From Treponema sp. UBA1747 (GTDB taxonomy: Bacteria > Spirochaetota > Spirochaetia > Treponematales > Treponemataceae), in assembly GCA_002315375.1 (NCBI GenBank), contig DCHR01000031.1, forward strand, positions 1 to 35,468: 35,468 bases of DNA. Reading direction: 5' to 3'. Position 1 is the stretch's first letter, and each line of letters starts with the position of its first letter. The position numbers were made by a program, and so were the translations under genes. Shown here in pieces: positions 20,301-25,385 of this stretch. The notes beneath the pieces are model-generated. The model did not search any database and was not told where the DNA came from. It saw nothing but the letters and a program-made list of their open reading frames with translations.

Positions 20301-21326
20301 GATTTGAAAACTCTTTATGCAACCTTCATTCAGGATGATTCTCAGAATTATATGTCTGCTTATTCAGCTCATACTCTCAGTGATTTTGCTGTTAATCTTG
20401 TTCAGCCGTTATATGCCTATAATGAAGGCCTGAAGTCAGGAGATTCAAACATTCAGAACGGAATCTTCGGTGAGGATAGCTTTGCTGTTCATGACTGGGA
20501 TGCAGAACAGAAGAATTTCGGAACTTTGATTCAGGGAGGAGAAATACACATTGTTTCGGATGTAAATGATGATGGCCTCCGTTCATCAGAAGATTTCCAT
20601 GTCAGAGGATATTTTGATAACTCACCTGACCTGAAAGCGGTTTCAGAAGAATATAACAAAACAGCAGGTGCAAAGCTTCGCGTATGGCTTCCGGAAATTC
20701 CGGGATTCAAACCATTTACTTCTATTTCTAACTATGTAAATACAACCTTTGAGATTTCTGACAGCACAAAACTTGAAGATTCCCATAACTTTGAATTTGT
20801 GATTCCGAAAGAAACTGCTGATCAGTGGAAGAGCGGAGGACAAATCAGTTTCATGTTCGGTCTTACAGATGCTTCCGGAAATCCGGTTACGAAAATTAAT
20901 TCACCTGAATATGACTACGGACTGGAAAAATATGTAATGCCGGAGCCAATGCCTTTGTATGCACTTCGCCTGAAGAATTCGTCGGATCTGACTTCGCTTG
21001 ATTTGTGGTCATTCAGATTAAAGGATTTCCTGCTTCAGAAAGGAAATGTTTCAATCTTCAATAACGTTATCGATTCTGCCAAAGGCGAAAAAACTGTGCT
21101 TCACATAGAAAACCCTGCAAACGGACGAGTTGATGTTATTGTAATGACTCTGGACGGAAACGTAATAGATTACCTTAATCGCGGAAATCTCCCTCAGGGT
21201 GTAACAGAATTAACCTGGGACGGAAAGAATAGAAACGGAAAGAAGGTGGCCCGCGGTATGTATTTCATTCGCATCGTTGGAAACGGATTCGATGAAACCA
21301 GAAAAGTAATGGTAATACAGAATTAG
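5340..21326 (+). CDS. Giant secreted beta-solenoid repeat protein (~5,328 aa), FlgD-like C-terminus
   Basis: Residues 1-36 are a signal peptide (basic YRRNPLLKR, hydrophobic core, cleavage likely after VLWA). Residues 37 to about 4287 are short Gly/Ser/Thr/Asn-rich beta repeats of the type G-N-x-T-N-x-G-T-F, typical of right-handed beta-solenoids. Seven W-x-G...W...NW modules interrupt them, with their first Trp at residues 47, 605, 1003, 1834, 2346, 2794 and 3303. From about 4288 the sequence changes to Ig-like/SbsA-like segments (for example NVVYVELSSPV, KIYIMFSKNL). Residues 5235-5328 form a FlgD-Ig-like domain (LTWDGKNRNGKKVARGMYFI). There is no autotransporter barrel, LPXTG motif or lipobox. 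The role is probably adhesin or surface fibre, by inference. The start at 5340 is preferred over 5313 because the only good -10 box (5325-5330) lies between them. The frame is open throughout. The downstream gene follows with no terminator. Confidence 0.88.
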   Translation: MKSSIACGILYRRNPLLKRLAALVAVLFMCTGVLWAGDFYFRGTGSWETASEWTDFAGVSLDAVPGADDTVYIVSGAVCSVSSDVTVTGLNVEGTLNVTGATLSVSDGVSAGASSSLVIDNGKLFFTGAEAVTIPSAVFRNSVALYGKDLTFTAVTYDSKPDVTIGNGTKWTDGVVTIPGGTLGTLTLEPDSILFKPAGALILNSFVAAASTKKLDLDGQDLTVNGDYTNNINVTNGGNLTVNGDFTNNNAFASTGTVLVTGDLSNDCLGWQKITGSSGVTVQGSVLSNSGQILSPSGTVSVTGNMETAGIISGESVTVGGTLNQSAGKITGTNSISVTGAASVAGEVFAPTISTGNLTIESAANFHDFYTLNVEGELHNAGIFNFKDNANVTVSKGFYNTASIDTWNVLNLNAEGFDNSGTVKLNGIASTITVSRAFIDSSSTGSLYQNLVLDPGSEIVLNVIAGSATVNSVTTDASATGTTIAVSSGNFGSFEYDSISGGTLSIEGAATFDTLSVTNASDSTLNVTGSPAVENLVLSGVSLEHPLNVTGNGTINASGTGTATGSNISFGDTSPEVTGGTLSVNNSSGIAPDGVTTGGITTLVWLGGTSTVWTVPANWNGGVVPDSGNTQDVLIKYGCSNYPKLTDDVSVGNATITVSSGAILDLNGHTITAGVKFVNKGSVTDSDGEGTIDAVVESAGTFDGGKKIAISSNLSFINSSVKAINSSLEVTGDIDYGTADLTLNGVTIKSTGNQTLKGTIVVSADSTLSSGGQISMGSSSSFSGEGKLIFGGNCTLSIETENITNDVEIAENAVISASSNIVLKAGFSNAGTFISSGTLTIAGDFINTGYVSLSEKLYAGGKFSDSGYSETPKSSYAEVILKNNESVVSGSAEKVDAASVTKFTVLRSNGVSSVKLNGIFNVTDFDIEGIDEDHKISLSGSGIFYVPDSFEKIAANYSAFSGAPKIYKKSSSSDSSEGIFAVATNSTGTMPSGWLNGEVNYIWLGKTSTVWETSSNWVCGRAPAGENAEVFVKASSNNPVISSDVKLKKITLESSARLSVSAGKKLTLYSDTILDGRITAEGSVYITNKENDSSKKISVTFENNQNIKDLYIAGAVDCDVLSDASGIGTLHIQDESNIQTVDFTVSFSGHKLSVTNVDVTRSSTVNNVIGTLEIQNEIEVSNEFKTHSGTEVSIISGGKLTAPLYVHSADQATPESQVTVSGILSADEIRLVGNNNASGSKLTVSESGIVETRKILVLNTYSNGTLTTPVENKGTIKITGTSADDGLEIPDYSGSGSVVLGTAGQIKNNCTSSQNKTLTIASLELKNISDGVFDAGLGNITVTSLKVTDTTEGTSSLEIKGSSGGRTTGIDGFAGKLKNLTLTSGTTRLGAAVTLTGNFSSETGTTVSGAGGVTAGGSFTNKGIYNASGDISCTGEFANSGTFSSGGSVTSTGNLSNTGTWNGNGAVVAENDFTNSGSWTGNGNIKVTENFENKSGKTLSGTGTLEVTGNLTNAGTLSRTGNVSAGGNFTDTGTWNGTGTITFNGTADQNVSFISGYVYPDIVSASENTSVILGTNLSCGNLTVSANSKFDTNGNNLTLENDLSVSGSFWGKSGTHTIGGIVNASGTFEGGSSSVNSTGDITVSGSLAFETGSLTTNGNLEISGTGTFAAGSGTHQVASDATVSGTLEGGSGTIQLGGNWTLENGATYSAETGTVLIQGSGNHTVRGENTFHNFTCATAGASLLFEDGKTQTVNGSLTIKGASGNLLTLDVTSGGSSGNWTLDADPSKFNLEFVNIKNSVSLVNIPGTLDLKKDFNCSDGGNNISWFREKKVYWFGSSAGNKTNWNQTSNWRTSESGDDPVLAAPYYSDSDLEVYIMDNAFSYPVLEADVSVKKLSLNAGTEFDLNGKTLAVKSFENDGIFNLNGGKLSVSGTGSSYANTGKMISQGTETVLVPSGYTTESGTWEYTGGTLKTIGNLSFRNLLVSGAVTLGSNITVSDSFEISEGKSLAFGIYSLTTGSISNSGTLLINGTGRPNINDKTKGLVKYTGSLNIKDFGDVDYFDLEITGTGTLVSNISVANRITLGTGATLNIGNKTLSFDSYSGENEKIKIAGGKIISQAAGTASINEFEVTSSAELDVNASVTSVLCNSSPMLTVSADKEITVPAISAGSLIVNGKLNLLGNSSFGSVLISSTGELKGPENGEVSVGGNWTDQNASGGFIHNSGEVLITENSVISGKSAFYKFYGRNLGGKTIIFADESEISVSNEFYFSGNSGSSRLILSGTGKIKVPDAYVLESGEFVSFAENAPALIGNTSGTSAGIFAVTLGSSAVSSFPAGWVNGDTTYIWLGKNNTDWNDDLNFNWAGNNKSVNGENKEIRIIPEGGNSPILSENVSVKKVSLEKSGASISTGTFSLSLSEYSVSDDEKLEVNGGELIYSGLAGYEISAPVEISSSGKISSTKKLSLTDVAYLSEPDITISGNVSVPGGNIGSLITETGSAVQFESALTVSGETKNQGTLVLKEAGIFASLVNSGILNPETSAEISGDVTNSGTINTGTGNLVFKGKFSGTGGKLIGNLSGNPEIHFEKDVTFGTFVHNNDPVFFEGTGDFEIETNNQNFNEISFTGEGTADVKGKILVAGNLNIEDGKSVTLSEDIRLGGNFTNKGSFTASDGTIFVSGNSEISGNNTFYNFTCQTAGAVIKFKINDTQIISGTMKVTGTENNPIHLDSITEAGKEDEKWFVDVAPEKLEFSYVCISNSKSVQDITSASPSINLKKDYNCVDGGNTVCWFGEYNIYWFGRKDSSWNNRLNWATTEDGSGILGSSPSTNDETLKVVIVKDETDADSDTGAHTLVLSSNITSDTFFIYDGKSVNFAGNSVTANKITNNGNVIVSGTAESVLKKAQDTSEIIHAENSFVVFKDWTSNTAVKTTSSGLGFNSGFENLKIEGSGNFVFANAEPDVVVNGKFISKAAKNRAKGSITLKSDFALTANNEFITGTDSSVIFEGTVDSASDTGYTLKISGDAEFKKDVGKTHKLKSLEVTGETKIYKNEICTTGSQKYSRKITLLSNTSFAGSSVSFGSDVIYSGDVDSGEITIKGNAVINGADPETPVIVTASGVILVGKLSGTPLKIDGDLFIPADAVSSISSELYLTGSFNNEGKCVVSKDSTSTGIITIAGDFKNNNQFSAESGTIILAGSEVLVSGVNSFCNLKIEVPGQKIVFEKGKTQTVTGNLIVKGTSENPVVLCSSVSGSFWYFDFNTRSVNTVVSYAEIQDSEYLGTGGNAAALYSKDCGNNAAWDFPGQSYAWTGNADTAWDNRDNWIPESIPGKGASVEIPENCSVYPVLTSALNLVYDDAIKGSIVNNGRFDLSGNAIKAGSLANNKVLRLTGTESFDDIGTVTAGDESTVIYYGSGASTNLWVKKASVYKKLVLESEAVLLVNSAVKAEVIENSGIINVQNGNVIVQNLLDNAGQINVGSGKTVSFADYKGNDNEVISINAGTLKYTGDKSPVISKLVTTSSGILAGPSASGTQLLITEAEFNSSDLTLSGNISLPSGSAKKVLVSNGQLVLSGDSFELQGLTVKSEGKFVAPSGILTVTGNWENNNENGFDANNGTVIFKGDNITLYEKGAFNKVECELNYLVLSENLTVNEALILSSDISVTNDSYTCSLGEIKSKNDIRDLSFTGTRDVYFNKTISDISGLTVQGKAFIKENLSCRTFEVSDSVEIEGSENREIKASVSQNYGGNISVTGSCIFDSPEIAIMNVTASENLTFKGKVLMKSPETNIEASESVFEEELASNTAAYKNTLNIKGNVEFNKSVDAKELEVSGNAVLKADVKCTENQKFKGIVRIGESIILSGKNVQIDGKVLKNETESNASDLYSLTVQTTSADTAEPAVVIGDDVYGLDNLTVTGILKFNGEKIETSGNQIYNDNVLFEKDLLLSAADKNIDFKKSLNGECDVQVESAQIYFGASSSFRNLKLNSSLKATNKIEITATEDIILNGKSELTDTTLNSRKLSVNENINAGKLNVTVSELFVVAEGKNIVLTGSFTQSGSGKNILSGSFISRNAAVHFNSDVYLKGASELVFGAGDSSDTAKAFTFVGNLIVSMDSPETAVDLNAVTSVNNFVLYRGKVTNVNKITASGDIVLLGRAYTDDDGEPGHQGEFKYTQTRQVSYNYKGFDTETTDYFPDDDKTPLPAFALCGGSLECNSGAVVKAGKNFYANGVSLMGEGIWYLDILENADPKICFAEAYNCDIKNSIVRNSAAGTEKPESSSVVAENCSFDGENRNWDKDDFEIVRAYTVSDNVVYVELSSPVRNKYGELESNIGSIGFNNDGSKESFKKVYSVYSLLDQTGRAGLDVTELKNEENREVTGFYLQTQNDADSRWNTDATGSSTGNSASTDSHGVSQKSVPSIFFERKLKGSAAHFTDRFGKILKVSGTYYTGTEDMASPVLIEVSVGQENHTDYNPEIGPESQPSYDAHNFIEFRYSEPVALDYEKSGTEIKEPPFNEDGDINLFENIRVTDSFGKISSGELFKVEGIASIKKGELIAGSTGDDELPVHALYRKSGMDPHAFRLSIAGYTDTEKNVTDNNGKEYKKWIGYIDSAETPSDKVTLPKNVCPYIKDAAGNTLKLIKWEGVSVSGKSAYSALKDFGSWDVSKPVFAVYRNAGTKWQSPEVSNDYEAVGSTVDGTSSLKRIEFHLFDNKPLYNTTEAQWVSKKGWVRPFTPGPDDDPKLYSADSYAADNVGGSRGFASEGRTKGGIRYCTIADASSAFRYIEVKADSSAKPDLKFSSDIKAYYGAASPIFQPGTNPARSPDKPDGLYFGYKLPSSVLSLKTQFMVSYDAESGFVTDLAGNRLDSAVIKTRDLTPPSFNMTVAPIGQKKIYIMFSKNLNTNTVTLNRQNGTSDNQSALNKALPEAFALGTVSASEGFRESTGNQIDKNVPARVLYANESYMGLELTTTQNITYEDIQNLYIVAKPLEGDYKDPVMDLKTLYATFIQDDSQNYMSAYSAHTLSDFAVNLVQPLYAYNEGLKSGDSNIQNGIFGEDSFAVHDWDAEQKNFGTLIQGGEIHIVSDVNDDGLRSSEDFHVRGYFDNSPDLKAVSEEYNKTAGAKLRVWLPEIPGFKPFTSISNYVNTTFEISDSTKLEDSHNFEFVIPKETADQWKSGGQISFMFGLTDASGNPVTKINSPEYDYGLEKYVMPEPMPLYALRLKNSSDLTSLDLWSFRLKDFLLQKGNVSIFNNVIDSAKGEKTVLHIENPANGRVDVIVMTLDGNVIDYLNRGNLPQGVTELTWDGKNRNGKKVARGMYFIRIVGNGFDETRKVMVIQN
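9588..9971 (+). repeat. Seven tandem ~54-bp (18-residue) rungs inside the giant gene
   Basis: Residues 1417-1544 of the giant protein divide into seven consecutive units of 18 residues, one of them 20. Units begin GSFTNKGIY, GEFANSGTF, GNLSNTGTW, NDFTNSGSW, ENFENKSGK, GNLTNAGTL and GNFTDTGTW. The period is about 54 bp in the DNA. This is the most regular stretch of the solenoid. Confidence 0.8.
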
Positions 21327-21346
21327 TACATCAGGTAACGGTATTT

Positions 21347-22360
21347 ATGGAAACTCAAAAAAAACTGATTGCAGGACCAATGGCAACTATCAGCCATAGA
21401 GCTTTTAGAAATTTAATTGAAAGATTTGGCGGATGTGACGAATATTTTACAGAAATGATTAATGCAGGAAGTCTCATGGCAAACAGTCATTTCGAAAAAT
21501 TCTATATTGATCCTGCTCCGGTTCCGGAAAAAATAGTCTGGCAGCTTACAGGCCATGATACTGAAAAAATGGTTCAGGCTTCAGAGATCCTTTCGGCTCT
21601 GCCCGGACTTGGTCTTGATATTAATATGGGTTGCTCTGCTCCCGATATATACCGTTTTGGTGCGGGTATTTCCTGGATGATAAAGCCTGTTGAAGAAACA
21701 CAGTCCATGGTTCATCAGGTAGGGCAGGTGGTCCGTAAGTGGAATGATGAAAATCCCGAAAGCCATAAGAAAAGATTTTCCGTAAAGCTTCGTCTCGGTG
21801 ATGATGACTTTACCGATGAAAAGTTTTTTTCTTTTACTGACATGCTTGTTTCCGAAGGAGTAGAACTTCTTACTCTTCATCCGCGGACAAAAAAAGAAAA
21901 ACTTGTAAGACCGCCACGTTATCATTACGCAGAAGATCTGAAAATGCGTTATGGGAAAGATGTAAAGATTTATGTAAATGGAAATGTTAAGGATAAAAAC
22001 TCTTATCTTGCAGCCTGTAAAGACTGTCCTTCTGTTGACGGAATAATGATTTCCCGTGCGGCCGTAGAACGTCCATGGATTTTCCGTCAGCTGGCAGGAG
22101 TCTCAGAACCTGTAGAAATCGATATGGAAGAACTGGCCCTTTCTTATATCGATGATATTCAGCTTTATCAGCCTGAAGAATTCTGGAAAACAAGGCTGCA
22201 GCGCTTTTTTACTTATTATTCTACAAACTTTAAATTCGGCCATTATGCTCAAAGTCAGTGGATTAATGCTGATTTTTCTTCTCCGAACAATGAAGATTTA
22301 CGTAACCGGATTCATGAATTTTTCCTGAAATGCCCGGAAGAAAAAATAAAACTGATATAA
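21347..22360 (+). CDS. tRNA-dihydrouridine synthase family protein
   Basis: This is a flavin-dependent enzyme that reduces uridine to dihydrouridine in tRNA, in the cytoplasm. The 337-residue protein has the Dus TIM-barrel landmarks: AGPMATISHRAFR at the N-terminus, LDINMGCSAPD (residues 90-100) with Cys96 at the position of the catalytic cysteine (usual motif NxGCP), LHPRTKKEK in the substrate region, and the FMN phosphate-binding segments VYVNGNV-like (IYVNGNV) and GIMISRAAVERPWIF. It starts 20 bases after the stop of the giant gene with a modest CAGG ribosome binding site (21332-21335), so the two are probably co-transcribed. I cannot place it in the DusA, DusB or DusC subgroup from sequence alone. 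The Pro-to-Ser change after the catalytic Cys is a small departure from the family motif. Confidence 0.9.
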   Translation: METQKKLIAGPMATISHRAFRNLIERFGGCDEYFTEMINAGSLMANSHFEKFYIDPAPVPEKIVWQLTGHDTEKMVQASEILSALPGLGLDINMGCSAPDIYRFGAGISWMIKPVEETQSMVHQVGQVVRKWNDENPESHKKRFSVKLRLGDDDFTDEKFFSFTDMLVSEGVELLTLHPRTKKEKLVRPPRYHYAEDLKMRYGKDVKIYVNGNVKDKNSYLAACKDCPSVDGIMISRAAVERPWIFRQLAGVSEPVEIDMEELALSYIDDIQLYQPEEFWKTRLQRFFTYYSTNFKFGHYAQSQWINADFSSPNNEDLRNRIHEFFLKCPEEKIKLI

Positions 22361-22363
22361 AAA

Positions 22364-22394
22364 AAAAGAGGTTCTTTTCAGAACCTCTTTTTTT
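22364..22394. terminator. Bidirectional terminator between convergent genes
   Basis: GAGGTTC (22368-22374) pairs with GAACCTC (22381-22387). The stem is flanked by an A-run on the left and a T-run on the right, so it can terminate both the plus-strand dihydrouridine synthase and the minus-strand ankyrin gene, whose stop is at 22402. Confidence 0.9.
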
Positions 22395-22401
22395 ATGGTG
22401 T

Positions 22402-25233
22402 TTATTTCAACAATTCTGCAACATCTTTATTCTTCCATCTTGTTGCGATGGTGTAAGGTGTTTCGCCTGAGATGTTCTTGATGTCCTTTGGAAGACCGAA
22501 GGCAAGGAGTTCCTTAACAACATCTGCATTTGAAAGTCTTGCAGCATAGTGGAGGATTGTATTTCCCTGAATGTCTGTTTTCTTTCCTGCATAGTTTACT
22601 ATGTTTGCAATCATCTGCTTGTTGTTCTTTTCCAGAGCAATTGTTACAGCGTTCTGCTGTTTCTTGTTGATAGACTGGAAAGGATTTGCCTTGTTCTTCA
22701 GCAGTGAAAGTGCAGTGTTTACATCATTTGCTTCAACTGCATAAGTCAGGGCGGTGTAACCGTCAGAGTTACGTCCGTCAATCGGGTAACCCATGTTGAT
22801 CAGTTCCATAAGGAGAGCATCCGAACCTCTGGCTTTTACAACCAGATGAATCGGTGTATTTCCATCAGAGTCTGTAATATTGATGTTTGATCCAAGTACA
22901 GCCTTGATTGTTTTCATGTCACGTTTCATTACGATTGAGAATGGTGTTCTTCCGTTCTTGTCACGGCTCAATGGGTTTCCGCCTGCATCGCGGATCATTT
23001 TGATGATTTCAGTGTTTCCTGTTTCTGCTGCAACATGGTAAGCATTAACACCATTGATGTCCTGAATAGAAGCGTTTGCATTGTAATCCAGAAGGAGTTT
23101 TACAAGACTTCTGTTCTGTCCGCGGATGGCATCCATAAGAATTGTTCCGCCTGTACTGTCGCTTGTATTAACATCTGCATTATTGTTCAGGAGAACTTTT
23201 GCAGTCTTAAGTTTTCCGCTGAAAGCTGCAACTGCAAGAGCAGATTTTCCTGAACTGTTCTGTGCATCAATATCAATTCCCATTGAAAGGAGTTTTGTAA
23301 TTGATTTTGTTGCATCCCAGCTGACTGCATAGTGGAGTGGTGTATTTCCCAGATTGTCACGCTGGTTTACAGGACAACCAACTGCAATAACTGTATCAAT
23401 GATTTCAGGGTTATTTGTTGTTACAGCGCTGAACAGAATGCTTTCGCCTTTTTCTGTTCTTGCATATGGATCAGCTCCTCTTTCTACAAGAGAGTAAATT
23501 GAATCTTTATATCCCCATTCTGCTGCATAGTGGAGACAGGTTTTTCCAGCTCCGTCTTTTGCTTTAATTGTTTTTGAAGTAACGATCCAGTCCTGAACAA
23601 CACCTCCGTCACGAAGGGCCAGGCGGAGAGCTGAAACATTGTCTTTGTTTGTACTGAAAATATCAGCACCTTTTTCAAGAAGGGATTTTACAACCTGTTC
23701 CTGTTTGTTTTCACAGGCAATATAGAGGACGTTGTTTCCGTCACTGTTTCTGATGTTTACGTCATCTGTAAGGGAGATGATGTAAAGAATCTTTTCAAGC
23801 GGTGCATTCTTGAGAAGTGCAATATGGAGAGGTGTATTTCCTTCTGAATCCTGACTCTGAACATTTTTCTTTGAAACTGTCATTTCGAACAGGTCACGGT
23901 CTGCTTCCAGGGCAAGAGAAAGTGGTGAAATACCGTTTGTATCCTTTGTATGAATATCTGCATCATGGTTTGCATAGAAACGGGTCATTTCCTTGTCATG
24001 ATGCTGGATTGCGATTTCAAATGGTGTAACACCTTCTTTGTTTTTCCCGTTTACATCAGCCCCGCTGTCTACAAGGAGCCCGAGAATGTTTGAAGATGCA
24101 TGCATCATAGTAGCTGTGTGGAGCAGAGTGTCACCAAAGGAATCTTTGATGTTCAGGTTTGCATTATAAGAAACCAGAACTTTATAAATTTCCTGCATCT
24201 GTTCTGGTGGCATAACAACCATAATCGGAGTTTTTCCAAGGTTGTTCTGTGCATTTACATCTGCTTTTGCATCCAGAAGAAGTTTCATGATATCAACTTT
24301 TCCGTAGCGGACAGCTTCATGGAGTGGTGTTGATCCTGAACTGTCTTTAAGGTCAGGTGAAGCACCGTTTGAAATAAGGTATTTTGCAATAGCTGTGTGG
24401 CCCATGCTTGCAGCCATATGAAGTGGTGTCTGGTTGTCGTCAAAACGTTTATCCATGTTGCGTGAAGAAACGGCTTCCTGGAAATATGCAAAATCTGTTT
24501 CAACTTCATCAGCATCTGCCAGAATAAGAAGAGCTGCAATATTTACTGATGTATCATCCGTAATGTTTTCAAAAGCCAGATCAAGAGGTGTTTTTCCGTT
24601 ATTGTCTTTTGCTGAAATAGGAAGTCCGTTTCTGATACAGATTCCTACAGCACGTGCATTCTTTTTGCGGACAAAATAGTGAACCAGGTTCTGTCCTTCT
24701 TCGTTGGTTCGGGACCCGATTTCCGGAGTGATAAAAAGGTCTTCATATCTGCTTTTGTTGTATTCTGATTCAAGACCGAATTCGAGAGCTGATTTGTAGA
24801 TTCTATTAATTGTTACTTTTTCTTCCGGATTATCTTTTGATGATTCTTTAATTTCCTTGCAACCGATTGCAAAAACATCACTTCCTTTCTTTGTAAGAAG
24901 TTCTGCAACATCAAAAGAATCTTCAAGGATGGCAGTATGGAGAGGTGTATTATTTATTCCATTTACGGCATTGACGTTTGCGCCTTTGAAAATAAACCAT
25001 TCAGCAAGTTCTCTGTCATTCAGTTTGGCAGCCAGGTGAAGAACTGTATTTCCGTCTTCATCTACGTCATTGATGTCGTAAGGACTCATAAACTGTTGTC
25101 TTGCTTCTTCAATTCTGTTTGCTCTGATTAACTCATGAGGAGTAAGGTTTTCTTCTACTGCTGGAGCCTTGCTGGATTTACATGCTGCAAAAGCAAAAGG
25201 CAGAATTAATAAAAGTGCTAAATATTTTCTCAT
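22402..25233 (-). CDS. Ankyrin-repeat lipoprotein (943 aa, about 26 repeats)
   Basis: A lipoprotein signal peptide (MRKYLALLLILPFAFAAC, lipidated Cys18 in FAAC) precedes an almost uninterrupted array of ankyrin repeats filling the rest of the protein. About 26 repeats can be counted from the recurring pattern D-x-x-G-x-T-P-L-H-x-A, then a helix pair, then G-A-D-V-N. They run from residue ~58 to the C-terminus, where the last repeat is truncated. Ankyrin arrays bind proteins, so the expected role is a scaffold or partner-binding protein anchored to a membrane facing the periplasm or cell surface. No enzymatic domain is present. An AGAGG ribosome binding site (plus-strand CCTCT at 25240-25244) sits about six bases before the ATG. 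The gene is monocistronic, convergent with the dihydrouridine synthase and divergent from methionine aminopeptidase. No partner can be identified from sequence. Confidence 0.92.
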   Translation of the reverse strand: MRKYLALLLILPFAFAACKSSKAPAVEENLTPHELIRANRIEEARQQFMSPYDINDVDEDGNTVLHLAAKLNDRELAEWFIFKGANVNAVNGINNTPLHTAILEDSFDVAELLTKKGSDVFAIGCKEIKESSKDNPEEKVTINRIYKSALEFGLESEYNKSRYEDLFITPEIGSRTNEEGQNLVHYFVRKKNARAVGICIRNGLPISAKDNNGKTPLDLAFENITDDTSVNIAALLILADADEVETDFAYFQEAVSSRNMDKRFDDNQTPLHMAASMGHTAIAKYLISNGASPDLKDSSGSTPLHEAVRYGKVDIMKLLLDAKADVNAQNNLGKTPIMVVMPPEQMQEIYKVLVSYNANLNIKDSFGDTLLHTATMMHASSNILGLLVDSGADVNGKNKEGVTPFEIAIQHHDKEMTRFYANHDADIHTKDTNGISPLSLALEADRDLFEMTVSKKNVQSQDSEGNTPLHIALLKNAPLEKILYIISLTDDVNIRNSDGNNVLYIACENKQEQVVKSLLEKGADIFSTNKDNVSALRLALRDGGVVQDWIVTSKTIKAKDGAGKTCLHYAAEWGYKDSIYSLVERGADPYARTEKGESILFSAVTTNNPEIIDTVIAVGCPVNQRDNLGNTPLHYAVSWDATKSITKLLSMGIDIDAQNSSGKSALAVAAFSGKLKTAKVLLNNNADVNTSDSTGGTILMDAIRGQNRSLVKLLLDYNANASIQDINGVNAYHVAAETGNTEIIKMIRDAGGNPLSRDKNGRTPFSIVMKRDMKTIKAVLGSNINITDSDGNTPIHLVVKARGSDALLMELINMGYPIDGRNSDGYTALTYAVEANDVNTALSLLKNKANPFQSINKKQQNAVTIALEKNNKQMIANIVNYAGKKTDIQGNTILHYAARLSNADVVKELLAFGLPKDIKNISGETPYTIATRWKNKDVAELLK

Positions 25234-25324
25234 ATAATACCTCTGGGTAAAAAATACCTGTTCTTTTTAAGTATCGGATAAATAAAAATAATGTTTATAA
25301 AAAAAATTAACTCAAAGAAGTAAT

Positions 25325-25354
25325 AGTATAGCCTGTTATTTTTGACTAACTTAA
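25325..25354 (-). promoter_or_regulatory. Candidate promoter of the ankyrin lipoprotein gene
   Basis: On the minus strand TTAAGT (25349-25354), an 18-bp spacer and TATACT (25325-25330) would give a leader of about 85 bases. The -35 box overlaps that of the divergent methionine aminopeptidase promoter, so the two may compete. The -35 match is weak. Confidence 0.35.
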
Positions 25355-25379
25355 CAAAGTTTTTTCAAATCATTACAAT
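25351..25379 (+). promoter_or_regulatory. Promoter of map, positioned for a leaderless transcript
   Basis: TTAACA (25351-25356), a 17-bp spacer and TACAAT (25374-25379) are followed by six bases and the ATG at 25386. No Shine-Dalgarno is present. The segment AATAGAAATATG is identical to that before the RNase gene at 3195. Confidence 0.6.
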
Positions 25380-25385
25380 AGAAAT

